64,000 nucleotides of DNA from Polyangiaceae bacterium (GTDB lineage Bacteria > Myxococcota_A > Polyangia > Polyangiales > Polyangiaceae), in assembly GCA_022842465.1 (NCBI GenBank), contig JALHPN010000018.1:1-64000 (forward strand), read 5' to 3'. Every line of letters starts with the position of its first letter. The stretch's first letter is position 1. The position numbers were made by a program, and so were the translations under genes. Below, in pieces: positions 1 to 9,077 of this stretch. The notes below the pieces were generated by a model that worked only from the letters and a program-made list of their open reading frames with translations, searched no databases and was not told where the DNA came from.

Positions 1-105
1 GCGGCGCCCGCGCCGGCGGCTTCGGCGAGCGCGGCGCGCAAGGCGGGCGGCTCAGCCTCCTGTGGCGCGGGCGGGTGCAGCGCCGACATGAAGAAGCCGC
101 GCTGA
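1..105 (+). CDS. possible 3' end of a truncated gene
   Basis: A frame is open from the first base to a TGA at 103-105, giving 34 residues rich in Ala and ending CGAGGCSADMKKPR. It would be the C-terminus of a gene running in from the left and convergent with the next gene, whose stop lies 21 bases away. The piece is too short to assign to a family, and the same bases can be read in other frames, so this is a weak call. Confidence 0.2.
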   Translation, partial: AAPAPAASASAARKAGGSASCGAGGCSADMKKPR

Positions 106-126
106 TCGCGGAGAGCGCTCGTCGCC

Positions 127-768
127 TCAGGCGAACCACGCCTCGGGCACGCGGCCGTCGAGGCAGTGGATCGTCCGCGGCCGCCAGGGCGACGAGCCGT
201 GAGCGCGAACGGGCGCGGACGGCGTGCCCTCCGAGAGGCCCTCCGCGGGTGACCAGTCGGGCCGATGACCGGGGCGGAGCCCGTGGAGCCCGCTCTGCAG
301 CGCGCCGATCACGTGCGTGTGACCTGCGACGCGTGCGCCGAAGAAGTCCGCCATGCGCTCGGCGAGGTCGAGGCCCGCCTCGGCGCCGAACGCCTCGCAC
401 GTGCGGAGCCAGACGAGCGCGCCGCCGCCGGGGACGAGACGCTCGCGGAGGCGCTCGAGGGACGCATGGAGCGGATGGAGGGACCGGAACGCCGCTGCGT
501 CGAGGCCGTCGCGATCGACGAGCACCTTCCCCCATCGACCGTGACCCCAGTACTGGATCTCCTCGATCGGCGCGCCGTCCGTGGCCTCGTCGCTCACGAG
601 CCATGCGAGCGCCTCGCTCCAGCTCGAGACGCCCTTCACGGCATCGAGGCGCCGCATCGCGCGGTAGAGACGCGCTCCGCTCGTCCAGGCGGTCGACAGT
701 CCGACGGGGAGGCGAGCGCCGACGCACGTCCGGTCGAAGACGAGGAGCCGGCGACCGCGCGGGGGCAT
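127..768 (-). CDS. hypothetical protein with HG...C motif
   Basis: Protein of 213 residues that I do not recognise with confidence. It has no signal peptide and no membrane segment, so it is probably cytoplasmic. The conserved-looking parts are YWGHGRWG at residues 73-80 and VWLRTCEAFG with Cys124. The order beta-strand, His-Gly, then Thr-Cys recalls caspase-like folds and the DUF4347 domain, but this is inference and no peptidase activity should be assumed. ATG at 768 is preferred over a TTG at 783 that adds only five residues. The gene is divergent from the trehalose gene and shares a 152-bp upstream region with it. Confidence 0.6.
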   Translation of the reverse strand: MPPRGRRLLVFDRTCVGARLPVGLSTAWTSGARLYRAMRRLDAVKGVSSWSEALAWLVSDEATDGAPIEEIQYWGHGRWGKVLVDRDGLDAAAFRSLHPLHASLERLRERLVPGGGALVWLRTCEAFGAEAGLDLAERMADFFGARVAGHTHVIGALQSGLHGLRPGHRPDWSPAEGLSEGTPSAPVRAHGSSPWRPRTIHCLDGRVPEAWFA

Positions 769-920
769 CGTGGTGAATGGCAACGGTTCCGCGCCGCCAC
801 GTCAAGGAATGCGACCCGACGCCGCCGCAATCTGCAACGGATCGGCCCTCCACGCGCATCGGGGCATCGGCGGGCCCCGTGTCGTGGCATGGTCTCCTCC
901 CACGACCGAGCGCGCCGACG

Positions 921-3170
921 ATGAACGATCACGCAGCCACGACCCAGCACTGGATCAACGTCGCGCGGCACACGCCGCTCGGCCTCCTCTGCGACCTCGA
1001 CGGCACGCTCGTCCCCTTCGCGAGCTCCCCCGAAGAGGCCCGCCCCGCAGCCGAGGTGATCGCGCTCATCGAGGAGCTCGCGAGCCTGCCGGGCGTGACG
1101 CTCGCGGTCGTCAGCGGTCGCCCGAAGGACTGGCTCGAGCAGTTCTTCCCGACCTCGAACGTCCTCCTCGTCGCCGAGCACGGCGCGCAACGGCGCGGTG
1201 CAGGGGCGTGGGAACAGATGAGCGGGCTCGACGCCGAGCCGCTCGAGGCGCTCGGCCTCGAGCTCGACCGGCTCGCCGCGGCCCACGCCGGCGCGCTCGT
1301 GGAGCGGAAGGCGACGACCGTCGCCATCCACTACCGGAACGTGCCTCGCGGCCATCGCGGCGCGCTCCTCGTCGAGATCTACGGCACGGTCGATCGCTTC
1401 TGCGAGACGCACCCGTCCTTCGAGCGCCTCGAGGGTCGCCTCGTCGTCGAGGTCCGCCCGAGCATCGTCAACAAAGGCTCGGCCGTCTCCTGGGTCCGCG
1501 CGCGCGCCGGCGCCGACGCGCGCATCGTCGCGTTCGGTGACGACCTCACCGACGAGCACATGTTCGTCGCCCTCGGCGGCACGGACGAAGCCGTCGTCGT
1601 CCGCTACGGCGACGCGCGCCCCACGGCCGCGCGCTGGGAGCTCGAGGGGTCGGACGAGGTCCACGCCGTCCTCCACTGGCTCCTCGGCGTCCGCCAGGAG
1701 CACACGCCGCCACCGGCGGTGCTGCCGCGCGAGGTGCATCCCCAGGCGCCGTCCTCGGGCGACGCCGCGCACGATCTCGTCGTCATCTCGAATCGACTCC
1801 CCGAGCTCCGTCACGTCGACGGCGAGGACGGCCGCAAGAAGAACGTCGGCGGCCTCGTCTCCGCGCTCGAGCCCGCGCTCCGGTCACGCGGCGGGATGTG
1901 GCTCGGCTGGAGCGGCCGGACGGTCCCGGACGCGCAGCCGCGGAGCGCGGGGACGATCGAGGAGGACCCGGCGGAGGCCGGCGGCGTCCAGCTCGCTTCC
2001 TTCGACTACAAGGAGTCCTGGTACCGGAGCTACTACGGCGGCTTCTGCAACTCGACGCTCTGGCCCCTCTTCCACTCGTTCCCGTCGCGCGTGCAGATCA
2101 AGGACGCCGACTGGCAGGCCTACGTCGACGTGCACGAGGCCTTCGCCGACGCGACGACGAAGCTCGCCGGCCCGCGGGCGATGCTCTGGGCGCACGACTA
2201 CCACCTGCTCCTCTTCGCCCGCGCGATGAGGCGACGCGGCCACGCCGGTCCGATCGGGCACTTTCTCCACATCCCCTTCCCGTCCCTCGACATCTTCTCG
2301 ATGCTCCCGTGGGCCGCGGACATGATCGACGCGATGCTCGACTACGATCTGCTCGGCTTCCACACGCCCGGGCACGTCGCGAACTTCCTCGCGTGCGCCA
2401 GCGCGCTCTTGCCGGCCAAGGTCGCCGACGAGGTCGTCCAGCACCGGGGTCGCTCCTGTCACGTCTCGGCGATGCCGATCGGCATCCTCCCCGACACGTT
2501 CCAGGAGCCGCCAGAGGCATCGGCGATCGAAGAGGTCCTCGGCCTCATGCGCTCGCTCGGAGACGCCGCGCTCGTCCTCGGCGTCGACCGGCTCGACTAC
2601 ACGAAGGGGATCCCCGAGCGTCTCAACGCGTTCGGGCGGCTGCTCGAGAGGAAGCCCGAGTGGCGTCGCCGGGTGTCGCTCGTCCAGGTCTCCGTTCCCT
2701 CGCGCGCAGACGTCCCGCTCTACGCCGAGCAGCGCGCGATGATCGAGTCCATCGTAGGCCGCATCAACGGCGAGTTCGGGGAGGCCTCGTGGGTCCCCAT
2801 CCGGTACCTCTACCGCTCGTACCCGCAGGCGCAGCTCGCGCAGCTCTATCGCGCCGCGCGCGTCGGCTACGTGACGCCGCTCCGTGACGGGATGAACCTG
2901 GTCGCGAAGGAGTACGTCGCGGCGCAGGATCCGGAGAACCCGGGCGTGCTGCTCCTCTCGCAGTTCGCGGGCGCAGCGGTGGAGATGCGGGATGCGGTGC
3001 TCACGAACCCGTACCACGCCGACGGCATGGCCCGCGATCTCGACCGCGCCCTCCGCATGCCGTACGAGGAGCGGAAGGCCCGGCACGTGAGGTTGCTCGC
3101 GACCGTCCAACGGTCGAACGCGGTGACCTGGGCCGAGGGCTTCCTCGACGCGCTTGCGGCGTGCCGCTGA
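921..3170 (+). CDS. otsBA: trehalose-6-phosphate phosphatase/synthase fusion (OtsB-OtsA order)
   Basis: Bifunctional enzyme of 749 residues. It should join UDP-glucose and glucose-6-phosphate into trehalose-6-phosphate and then dephosphorylate it to trehalose, a cytoplasmic osmo- and stress protectant. Residues 20-250 are a HAD phosphatase: the nucleophile motif DLDGT is at 25-29, a SGR motif follows, and the metal motif GDDLTDE is near 206-212. Residues about 285-745 are a GT20 synthase, with ISNRLP at its start, WAHDYHLL, HIPFPS, the nucleotide-sugar site DRLDYTKGIPERL near 557, and RDGMNLVAKEY near 655. In the common fusions the synthase comes first, so this order is reversed. ATG at 921 is chosen because the phosphatase fold begins at once after it; the frame stays open upstream to 777. 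Confidence 0.93.
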   Translation: MNDHAATTQHWINVARHTPLGLLCDLDGTLVPFASSPEEARPAAEVIALIEELASLPGVTLAVVSGRPKDWLEQFFPTSNVLLVAEHGAQRRGAGAWEQMSGLDAEPLEALGLELDRLAAAHAGALVERKATTVAIHYRNVPRGHRGALLVEIYGTVDRFCETHPSFERLEGRLVVEVRPSIVNKGSAVSWVRARAGADARIVAFGDDLTDEHMFVALGGTDEAVVVRYGDARPTAARWELEGSDEVHAVLHWLLGVRQEHTPPPAVLPREVHPQAPSSGDAAHDLVVISNRLPELRHVDGEDGRKKNVGGLVSALEPALRSRGGMWLGWSGRTVPDAQPRSAGTIEEDPAEAGGVQLASFDYKESWYRSYYGGFCNSTLWPLFHSFPSRVQIKDADWQAYVDVHEAFADATTKLAGPRAMLWAHDYHLLLFARAMRRRGHAGPIGHFLHIPFPSLDIFSMLPWAADMIDAMLDYDLLGFHTPGHVANFLACASALLPAKVADEVVQHRGRSCHVSAMPIGILPDTFQEPPEASAIEEVLGLMRSLGDAALVLGVDRLDYTKGIPERLNAFGRLLERKPEWRRRVSLVQVSVPSRADVPLYAEQRAMIESIVGRINGEFGEASWVPIRYLYRSYPQAQLAQLYRAARVGYVTPLRDGMNLVAKEYVAAQDPENPGVLLLSQFAGAAVEMRDAVLTNPYHADGMARDLDRALRMPYEERKARHVRLLATVQRSNAVTWAEGFLDALAACR

Positions 3171-3189
3171 GTCGTCTCTCCTTCGAGGG

Positions 3190-3996
3190 GTGAGAGTCGC
3201 GATCGCGGGGATCGTCGCCGTCACCCTCGCGGGCTGTGGGGGCTGGGGCGCGGGGTCGAGCTGGGTGAACGAGCCGCTCGCGCCGGAGGAGCGCGGTCAG
3301 GGGTCGGGCGGCGGGACCTCCCGGTCGCCGCGGCCACCGCCCGTCCGGGCGCGGACGCTCGGCGCCGCGGGCACGCACCAAGGCGAGCGCGACCGCCTCG
3401 GCGAGGGCGGAGGGAGGCTCGTCGGCACGTTCCGGAACACGTACTACGACTTCCCCAGGGATGCGGCCGCGAAGGGCGGCCCCACCGTTCCCCTGATGAG
3501 CGCATCCTGCACCGAGATCGCAAAGGTCTCCCGCGCGTTCCACGACGCGGTGTGTGTCCAGGGGAGCGGCTCGCTCGCCAGCGGCGGCACGGTGAGCTTC
3601 GCGAAGCGCGATTGCCCCTGCGCCGAGGTGTGTCCGCGGACGGGCCAGCGGATCTGCTTCGAGGCGCTCGACCGCGGCCTCTTCCCCTACGGGCGGGGCG
3701 CCGCCGGCAAGCCCATCGCGCCGCTCCGCACCGTGGCGGCGGATACGAACGTGCTCCCGATGGGCACCGTCCTCTGGGTCCCCGAGCTCGAAGGGATCGC
3801 CTCCGCGAACGGCGGTGACGCGAGCGACGGATGCTTCGTCGTCGAGGACCGCGGGCTACGCGTCCAAGGCGAGCACATCGACGTCTTCACGGGCGACCCC
3901 GCCACGACGGCGGTGGTCAACGCGCGCGTCCCGAGCAACACGGGCGTGCGCGTCATCGTGGACTCGCCCCGGTGCGCCCGCCTCCGCGGTCTCTGA
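3190..3996 (+). CDS. 3D-domain lipoprotein
   Basis: Lipoprotein of 268 residues with a lipobox LAGC and lipidated Cys16, so probably anchored in the envelope. After a low-complexity linker, the C-terminal 150 residues carry a 3D (Asp-Asp-Asp) domain like that at the end of MltA and in RlpA-like proteins. Its signs are PMGTVLWVPEL, then FVVEDRG and GEHIDVFTGDP. Such folds bind or cut peptidoglycan; a lytic role here is inference. Several Cys pairs (CPCAEVC) suggest disulfides. The GTG at 3190 is preferred because it gives a compact signal peptide; a TTG at 3154 would overlap the trehalose gene. It lies 19 bp after that gene and may be co-transcribed with it. Confidence 0.8.
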   Translation: MRVAIAGIVAVTLAGCGGWGAGSSWVNEPLAPEERGQGSGGGTSRSPRPPPVRARTLGAAGTHQGERDRLGEGGGRLVGTFRNTYYDFPRDAAAKGGPTVPLMSASCTEIAKVSRAFHDAVCVQGSGSLASGGTVSFAKRDCPCAEVCPRTGQRICFEALDRGLFPYGRGAAGKPIAPLRTVAADTNVLPMGTVLWVPELEGIASANGGDASDGCFVVEDRGLRVQGEHIDVFTGDPATTAVVNARVPSNTGVRVIVDSPRCARLRGL

Positions 3997-4040
3997 GGAC
4001 AAAAAAGTCCGCGCCGTCGTCTTTCGACGCCGGCGCGGGG

Positions 4041-4121
4041 GAGAGTCTCGGGCGGGGAGGGCGCGTGGAGAGGGGAGGAGGGTGGGTCGGTTCTCGACGA
4101 ACCCGTGATCCCGAGACTCTC
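4041..4121. repeat. perfect 12-bp inverted repeat, 57-bp spacer
   Basis: GAGAGTCTCGGG at 4041-4052 is matched exactly by its reverse complement CCCGAGACTCTC at 4110-4121. The repeat lies in the 217-bp gap between two convergent genes (stops at 3996 and 4214). It could fold into a long stem-loop and act as a terminator for either side, although there is no T-tract. Function unknown. Confidence 0.6.
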
Positions 4122-4213
4122 AAGACGGAAATCGCGGGGCCGCCGCCTCTGACGCGAGGCGACGTCCGTTGACGTGCGCACCATGTGTCACGATGTAGGC
4201 AGGCTGTCAAGCG

Positions 4214-4495
4214 TCAACGCGTGCGGCGGAGCGCCGTCGCGATCGCGACCATGCGGTACCCGAGCCTCGCGAGCTGCTCGGCGACCGCCTCCGGAGGGAC
4301 GTCGCGAGACGTGAGCTCGACGGTGGCATGCGCGGGGTCGTCCGGGTCCGGCGCGAGCCCGGCGGCGTGGTCGAGGAGCGCGCGCGCCTGCGCGACGTGC
4401 TCACGCGCCTCGAGGAGCGAGAGCTCCGCGGTCATCTGCGCGTCGTCGTCCGCGACGAGCGCCTCGAGCGAGGGGAGGTGGCGAGTCATGCGCAT
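4214..4495 (-). CDS. small hypothetical protein (93 aa)
   Basis: Unrecognised acidic soluble protein of 93 residues. It has a helical N-terminal half (ALVADDDAQMTAELSLLEA) and a C-terminal half whose pattern TVELTSRDVPPEAVAEQL suggests a beta-alpha unit. The start is supported by a GGAG sequence five bases before the ATG at 4495. The reading frame continues upstream without a stop, but that part has poor codon use. The gene lies 146 bp downstream of the universal stress gene on the same strand and may be a co-transcribed stress protein. Confidence 0.6.
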   Translation of the reverse strand: MRMTRHLPSLEALVADDDAQMTAELSLLEAREHVAQARALLDHAAGLAPDPDDPAHATVELTSRDVPPEAVAEQLARLGYRMVAIATALRRTR

Positions 4496-4641
4496 CGGAG
4501 CTCCACGGCGAAGGCGGAGCAAGACGGGGGCCACGCGCCCGCGCTCCTCACGCGCGACGCGGCGCGCGGGCGGCTGGGTCGGTCGCGCGCGGAGCTCGCG
4601 CACGATCGACACAGCGCACACGGCTGCCACGCGGCGCGAGC

Positions 4642-5154
4642 TCAGCTCGTGGCGCGACGATCGCCGTTCCCCGAGGGCGTCGACGAGGAGGGCGTCACCT
4701 CGACGCTCTTCACGTCCCCCGCGTGAACGGTGAGGACGGGGCAGGTTGCCGTACGCACCACCTTCTCCGCGACGCTGCCGAGCAGGGCGCGCGGGAGGCC
4801 ACGCCGTCCGTGGGTCGCCATCACGATCAGGTCGGCGGAGACCTCGTCGATGGTCTCGACGATCGTGCGCCACGTCTCGCCCTGTTTCACGAGCGAACGG
4901 AGCGGAACCCCGGCTGCGGCGTAGCTCTTCACCGCCTGGTCGAGCCCTTGCTGTGCACCGTTCAGGACGCGTGTCGTGAGCTCCGCGGTCGCCACGAGCG
5001 TGCCGTCGGGGAACCCCATCATCGGAATCTCGTACGTGTGGAGGACGACGACCTCGGCGCCGAGCGCCTTCGCGAGCTCGACCGCATACGCGAGCGCCGC
5101 GTGCGACGCCTCGCCGAAGTCCGTCGGAACCAGGATCGTCTTGGGGAGCATCAT
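4642..5154 (-). CDS. universal stress protein (UspA family)
   Basis: Cytoplasmic UspA-family protein of 170 residues. The N-terminus KTILVPTDFGEASHAAL is the first strand and helix of the fold. Near the C-terminus THGRRG, then LLGS and a VVRTATCPVL strand make the G-x2-G-x9-G-S ATP-binding signature, so this is the nucleotide-binding type. The last 25 residues, rich in Ser and Pro, extend past the fold. Two ATG codons in a row (5154, 5151) are possible starts, and a GTG at 5172 is an alternative. A TATGCT box nine bases before the ATG may be a leaderless promoter. The divergent neighbour is a Ser/Thr kinase gene 89 bp away. Confidence 0.9.
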   Translation of the reverse strand: MMLPKTILVPTDFGEASHAALAYAVELAKALGAEVVVLHTYEIPMMGFPDGTLVATAELTTRVLNGAQQGLDQAVKSYAAAGVPLRSLVKQGETWRTIVETIDEVSADLIVMATHGRRGLPRALLGSVAEKVVRTATCPVLTVHAGDVKSVEVTPSSSTPSGNGDRRATS

Positions 5155-5243
5155 GGGGGAAAGAGCATACACCGTGCCGCCGCCGACGCTTCCCCAAGGA
5201 CCACGACCCGCGTAGCCTCGAAGGCCACCGCAGACGCGGCCGA

Positions 5244-7313
5244 ATGACCTCCTCGGACGAGAAAAGCGCCACGGCGGCGGACAGTTGGATCGGTCGGGTC
5301 CTCTCCGATCGCTACCGCATCCTGCAGCTCCTCGGAGAGGGCGGGATGGGCGCGGTCTACCTCGCCGAGCACACGCACATGCGAAAGCGCGTCGCCCTCA
5401 AGCTTCTCCACGCGGAGATGAGCGAGAACGCGGAGGTCCTCGCGCGCTTCGAGCGCGAGGCGATGGCGGCCGCGCGCATCGAGCACCCGAACGTCGCGGC
5501 AGCGACCGACTTCGGGCGTACCGGTGACGGCAGCTTCTTCCTCGTCCTCGAGTACGTCGAGGGCGCGAGCCTGCGGAAGGTCCTCGACGGCGGCGCGCTC
5601 GGCGCGGCGCGCGCGCTCCACGTGACGCGACAGATGGCGTCCGCGCTCGCGCACGCGCACGAGGCCGGGATCGTCCACCGCGATCTCAAGCCCGAGAACG
5701 TGATGCTCATCCAGCGCGGGACCGATCGCGACTTCGTGAAGGTGCTCGACTTCGGGATCGCGAAGGTCGACACGCCCGAGCCGCGCGAGGGCGCCCCCGC
5801 TGCGCAGCCCCTCACGCGCGTGGGCACGCTCATCGGGACACCCGAGTACATGGCGCCGGAGCAAGCGCTCGGCGAGGCCGTCACTCCGCAGAGCGACCTC
5901 TACGCCGTCGGCGTGATGCTCTACGAGATGTTGACGGGGAAGCACCCGTTCGACGCGCCGGACAGGATGGCGATCCTCTCGTTCCACATCGTCGCGCCCG
6001 TACCCGCGATGCGGGATCGCGCGCCGGAGGTCGACGTCCCGCCGATCGTCGAGGCGATCGCGCGGAAGCTCCTCGGGAAGGACGCGAAGGAGAGGCCGGA
6101 GAGCGCGCGCGCGCTCGTCGCGGAGATCGACGCGGCGGCGGGGGCGATCGGCCTCGATCTCCGCGGGCCGACGAGCGGCGCTCTCCCGCCGAGCACGCCC
6201 GCGATCAGCGCGGCCATGCCGGTGAGCGGGCCGAGTCCGCGTTCGCTCGAGACGCCGCGCGAGAGTCACTCCTCCGTCGCGAACGCGATGACGGGCGGCT
6301 CGTGGGCGGCAGAGGACAGCTTCGCGAAGACGAGCCACGGCGAGGCGGCACCCACGCCAGAGGCGATGGCGGCGCTCCCGACCGCCCTCGCCGGGCAGGC
6401 CGCGCGCGCGGCCGCGCCGCCGAGCACCTCGCCGCTCGAAGCGGCCCTCGCGACGGTGAAGACGTGGCCGCGCCCCATGCAGATCGGCGTGCTCGCCGCG
6501 CCGGTCGTCGGCTTCCTCCTCGTCGTGATCGTCGTCCTCGCCTCCCGCGGGTCGACGGTCGCGGACGCGGCTTCGAGCGTGGACGGCGGATCGGGCGGGA
6601 GCCTCCTCCCGTCGACGTGGACCCTGCCAGGGACGCGGGCCTCGGAAGAAAAGCTGAAGGCCGCGGAACGCGACGTCACGGCGCTCGAGGGTCTCCGCAA
6701 GGACTTCCCGGAGGACCCTCGGGTGCTCGGCGCGCTCGCCGTCGCCTACCACGCAGAGGCCCGCTCGGCCGACGCGCTGCGCACCGTGCGCGCGCTGCTG
6801 GACAAGAAGGCGCCCGGACCGCTCGCGGACGACATCGTCGACCTCGTCGTCGAGATCGCCACCAAGGGCAAGGGTGAGGACGACGATGACGCCTACGCGC
6901 TCCTCGAAGGACCTCTCGGCGAGAAGGGCGTCGACGCGCTGATCGAGATGAGCGCGCTCGCGACGAACGGCGGTCGCGTGAACGCGACGCGGACGCGCGC
7001 GAAGGCGAGCCTCGCGAAGCCGGAGGTGCGCGCGAAGGCGTCCGCCGCCGCCGGCATCCTCCTCGACCTCCGCGCCGCCAAGGACTGCGCGAAGAAGCGC
7101 GAGCTCCTCGACCGCGCGCGGGACGACGGCGACTCACGCATCCTCTCGACGTTGAAGACGATGCGGAGCACGCGGGGCTGCGGCTTCGCAGGGCTCCGCG
7201 ACTGCTGGCCCTGCCTGCGCGGAGGGCCCGCGCTCGACGATGCGATCGCCGCGGTCGAGAAGCGCGCGCCGCCGGCAGCCGCCGGGAGCGCGCGCCCCGC
7301 GGGCCGACGCTGA
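5244..7313 (+). CDS. membrane Ser/Thr protein kinase
   Basis: Eukaryotic-type (Hanks) kinase of 689 residues. The kinase domain spans about residues 24-290: Gly-rich loop GEGGMGAVY at 31-39, ATP-anchoring Lys53, catalytic HRDLKPEN with Asp147, DFG with Asp169, and GTPEYMAPEQ in the activation segment. A Pro/Ser/Ala-rich juxtamembrane linker follows, then one membrane segment at about 414-436. The C-terminal part (about 250 residues) is helical with spaced Ala and Leu, like degenerate TPR repeats, and ends with a small Cys cluster. The kinase is cytoplasmic; the C-terminal region would face the periplasm and may sense a ligand. All catalytic residues are present, so it should be active. Confidence 0.92.
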   Translation: MTSSDEKSATAADSWIGRVLSDRYRILQLLGEGGMGAVYLAEHTHMRKRVALKLLHAEMSENAEVLARFEREAMAAARIEHPNVAAATDFGRTGDGSFFLVLEYVEGASLRKVLDGGALGAARALHVTRQMASALAHAHEAGIVHRDLKPENVMLIQRGTDRDFVKVLDFGIAKVDTPEPREGAPAAQPLTRVGTLIGTPEYMAPEQALGEAVTPQSDLYAVGVMLYEMLTGKHPFDAPDRMAILSFHIVAPVPAMRDRAPEVDVPPIVEAIARKLLGKDAKERPESARALVAEIDAAAGAIGLDLRGPTSGALPPSTPAISAAMPVSGPSPRSLETPRESHSSVANAMTGGSWAAEDSFAKTSHGEAAPTPEAMAALPTALAGQAARAAAPPSTSPLEAALATVKTWPRPMQIGVLAAPVVGFLLVVIVVLASRGSTVADAASSVDGGSGGSLLPSTWTLPGTRASEEKLKAAERDVTALEGLRKDFPEDPRVLGALAVAYHAEARSADALRTVRALLDKKAPGPLADDIVDLVVEIATKGKGEDDDDAYALLEGPLGEKGVDALIEMSALATNGGRVNATRTRAKASLAKPEVRAKASAAAGILLDLRAAKDCAKKRELLDRARDDGDSRILSTLKTMRSTRGCGFAGLRDCWPCLRGGPALDDAIAAVEKRAPPAAAGSARPAGRR

Positions 7314-7345
7314 CGCCGCGCGTGTGATCTGCTAGACGGCGGGAC

Positions 7346-8251
7346 GTGCTGCCGTTCGTCTACTTCGACGAGTCCCGCATGGGTCCGCTCCATGCGTACG
7401 GCATCGCCTGCGCGATCGGCTTCTTCGTCTGGGAGTGGGCCGTGATGCGCCAGGCCGCGAGGCAGGAGGCGCGCGGCGGCCTGACCGCGAAGGACTTCCG
7501 CGTCCTCGTCCTCCTCATCCTCGTCCTCGGCCCCTTCACGGCCTGGCTCGTGGACGCCGTCTTCTATCACCCGCCGGGGCGCTCGGTGACGAGCACGCTC
7601 CTCTCGTTCCAGGGCTTCAGCTCGACGGGCGGGATCGTGGGCGCCATCCTCGCGGGGCTCGTGTGGCGACGGGTGACGGTCGTTCGCGGTCCAGCCCGGC
7701 TGGTCGTGCGCGACGAGCCCGCGCCGATGCTCCCCGCCGCGGACGTCATCGTCTCGACCTGGCCGCTCGGCTGGGCGTTCGGTCGCCTCGGCTGCGCGCT
7801 CATCCACGATCATCCCGGGATCGTCGTACCGCGCGGCACGCTCTCGTCGCTCTTCGCGGTCGGCTTTCCGCAGGGCGCGGAGGACGGCGTCCATCACGTC
7901 TGGGGGCCTCTCCACGTCGTGACGGGCGGCAGCGTCGCGCGCTTCGATCTGGGGCTCATCGAGTGCGTGCTCCTCTTCGCGATCGCGGCGATGTTCGCGC
8001 GCACGTGGAACCGGCCGCTCCGCCCGGGCAGCTACGTCATCACGGGCTCGCTCGTGTACGGCCCCGCTCGCTTCTTCCTCGATTTCCTCCGCCCCGAGGA
8101 CGGTGACGGCGGCGATCTCCGCCACGGCGGGCTGACGTTCGCGCAGTACTTCTGCATTGCGATCGTCGGGTTCGCGATCGTGCTGCTCGTGCGTCGCGCG
8201 CCGAGAGGTGCGGCGCAGGCGGACACGCAGGAAGCGACGACGACGACCTGA
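7346..8251 (+). CDS. lgt: prolipoprotein diacylglyceryl transferase-like membrane protein
   Basis: Integral membrane protein of 301 residues with about seven hydrophobic segments. It has the Lgt layout: an N-terminal [14 protein letters not shown] segment, [12 protein letters not shown] in the middle and a [13 protein letters not shown] motif. Lgt moves diacylglycerol from phosphatidylglycerol to the lipobox Cys of prolipoproteins. The canonical signature G-R-x-G-N-F-x-N-x-E is changed here (C for the first N, H near the second N/E), so this may be a divergent paralogue. GTG at 7346 is the start; a weak TAGACG box seven bases upstream may be its promoter. It is followed by an envelope protein gene 20 bp downstream. 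Confidence 0.75.
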   Translation: MLPFVYFDESRMGPLHAYGIACAIGFFVWEWAVMRQAARQEARGGLTAKDFRVLVLLILVLGPFTAWLVDAVFYHPPGRSVTSTLLSFQGFSSTGGIVGAILAGLVWRRVTVVRGPARLVVRDEPAPMLPAADVIVSTWPLGWAFGRLGCALIHDHPGIVVPRGTLSSLFAVGFPQGAEDGVHHVWGPLHVVTGGSVARFDLGLIECVLLFAIAAMFARTWNRPLRPGSYVITGSLVYGPARFFLDFLRPEDGDGGDLRHGGLTFAQYFCIAIVGFAIVLLVRRAPRGAAQADTQEATTTT

Positions 8252-8258
8252 CTCGGGC

Positions 8259-8264
8259 TACGAT
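8259..8264 (+). promoter_or_regulatory. putative leaderless -10 box TACGAT
   Basis: TACGAT lies seven bases before the ATG at 8272. At that spacing transcription would start at the A of the ATG, so the mRNA would be leaderless. The identical box and spacing recur at 31371. Confidence 0.45.
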
Positions 8265-8271
8265 GCGCGCC

Positions 8272-9075
8272 ATGCGGTTCGCGTCGCTGTGCTCCTTCGT
8301 CTTCGCGCTGCTGTTCACGCTCGCGAGCACCGCGGAGGCGGCGCCTCGGTGGGTCGACCGCGCGCAGACGCTCCCGAAGTACGTCTTCGAAGGCAACGCT
8401 GGCCTCGGCATCGGGCACTCGTCGTTCCGGAACGGCAACGGGTCGCTCAACGGCCCGGGCCTGAACCTCGAGGGCGCCTTCGGCATCACGGACTCGGTCG
8501 AGGTCGGCCTCCGCACCGGCGTCCGCATGGGCAACGAGGCGCGCGCGCTCCAGGCCGACTACTACGGCCGCACGCTCTGGACGGAGACCTACGGCACCGG
8601 CATCTCGACGGCGGCGAACCCCGAGGCGCGCGTGCGCTGGAGCTTCTACAGCGGCCGCGTCGCGGAGATCGGCCTCGACGCTCGCCTCTATCTCCCCTTC
8701 GAGAGCGGCACGCGCATCGGCGCGATGATCGGCGTCCCCTTCACGTTCCACGTCGCCGACTTCCTCCGCATCGACACGGGCGCGTACGTGCCGCTCGTGT
8801 TCTACGACGATGCGTTCTTCGCGATCACGGTGCCGGCGTACTTCTGGTTCCAGGCGACAGAGCGCTTCTTCATCGGCCCCATGGCCTCGCTCCGCTACCT
8901 CGACCCTGGCCCGGGCCCCGGCGACAGCGCGCTCCTCCTCGGCGTGGGGATGGGCTACCAGGTGGCCAGCGCGGTCGACCTCAAATGGTGGTTTCTGATG
9001 CCCAACGTAAACGAGGGCGGCGGCATCCGAAGCTTCGGCGGGGGCTTCGGCGTAGGCTTCCGCATCGGAGAGTAG
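8272..9075 (+). CDS. outer-membrane beta-barrel-like protein
   Basis: Secreted protein of 267 residues with a clear signal peptide ending in an AEA-AP cleavage site near residue 26. The mature part alternates short strands rich in Gly, Tyr, Phe and Trp (for example [14 protein letters not shown] and [10 protein letters not shown] at the very end). This pattern and the terminal strand suggest a transmembrane or lipocalin-like beta-barrel. I do not recognise a named family. ATG at 8272 is preferred over the in-frame ATG at 8263 because the latter lies inside the TACGAT promoter box. The msrA start follows its stop after two bases, so the two are co-transcribed. Confidence 0.75.
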   Translation: MRFASLCSFVFALLFTLASTAEAAPRWVDRAQTLPKYVFEGNAGLGIGHSSFRNGNGSLNGPGLNLEGAFGITDSVEVGLRTGVRMGNEARALQADYYGRTLWTETYGTGISTAANPEARVRWSFYSGRVAEIGLDARLYLPFESGTRIGAMIGVPFTFHVADFLRIDTGAYVPLVFYDDAFFAITVPAYFWFQATERFFIGPMASLRYLDPGPGPGDSALLLGVGMGYQVASAVDLKWWFLMPNVNEGGGIRSFGGGFGVGFRIGE

Positions 9076-9077
9076 AG

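Noticed and set aside
777-920. Upstream extension of the trehalose gene
   Set aside because: The 48 extra residues are Arg/Pro-rich, unlike the phosphatase family, and cover the shared promoter region with the divergent gene.
4496-5272. Upstream extension of the small gene at 4214 across the universal stress gene
   Set aside because: The extension is in a shifted frame of the stress gene and has no motif; a good ribosome-binding site marks the internal ATG at 4495.
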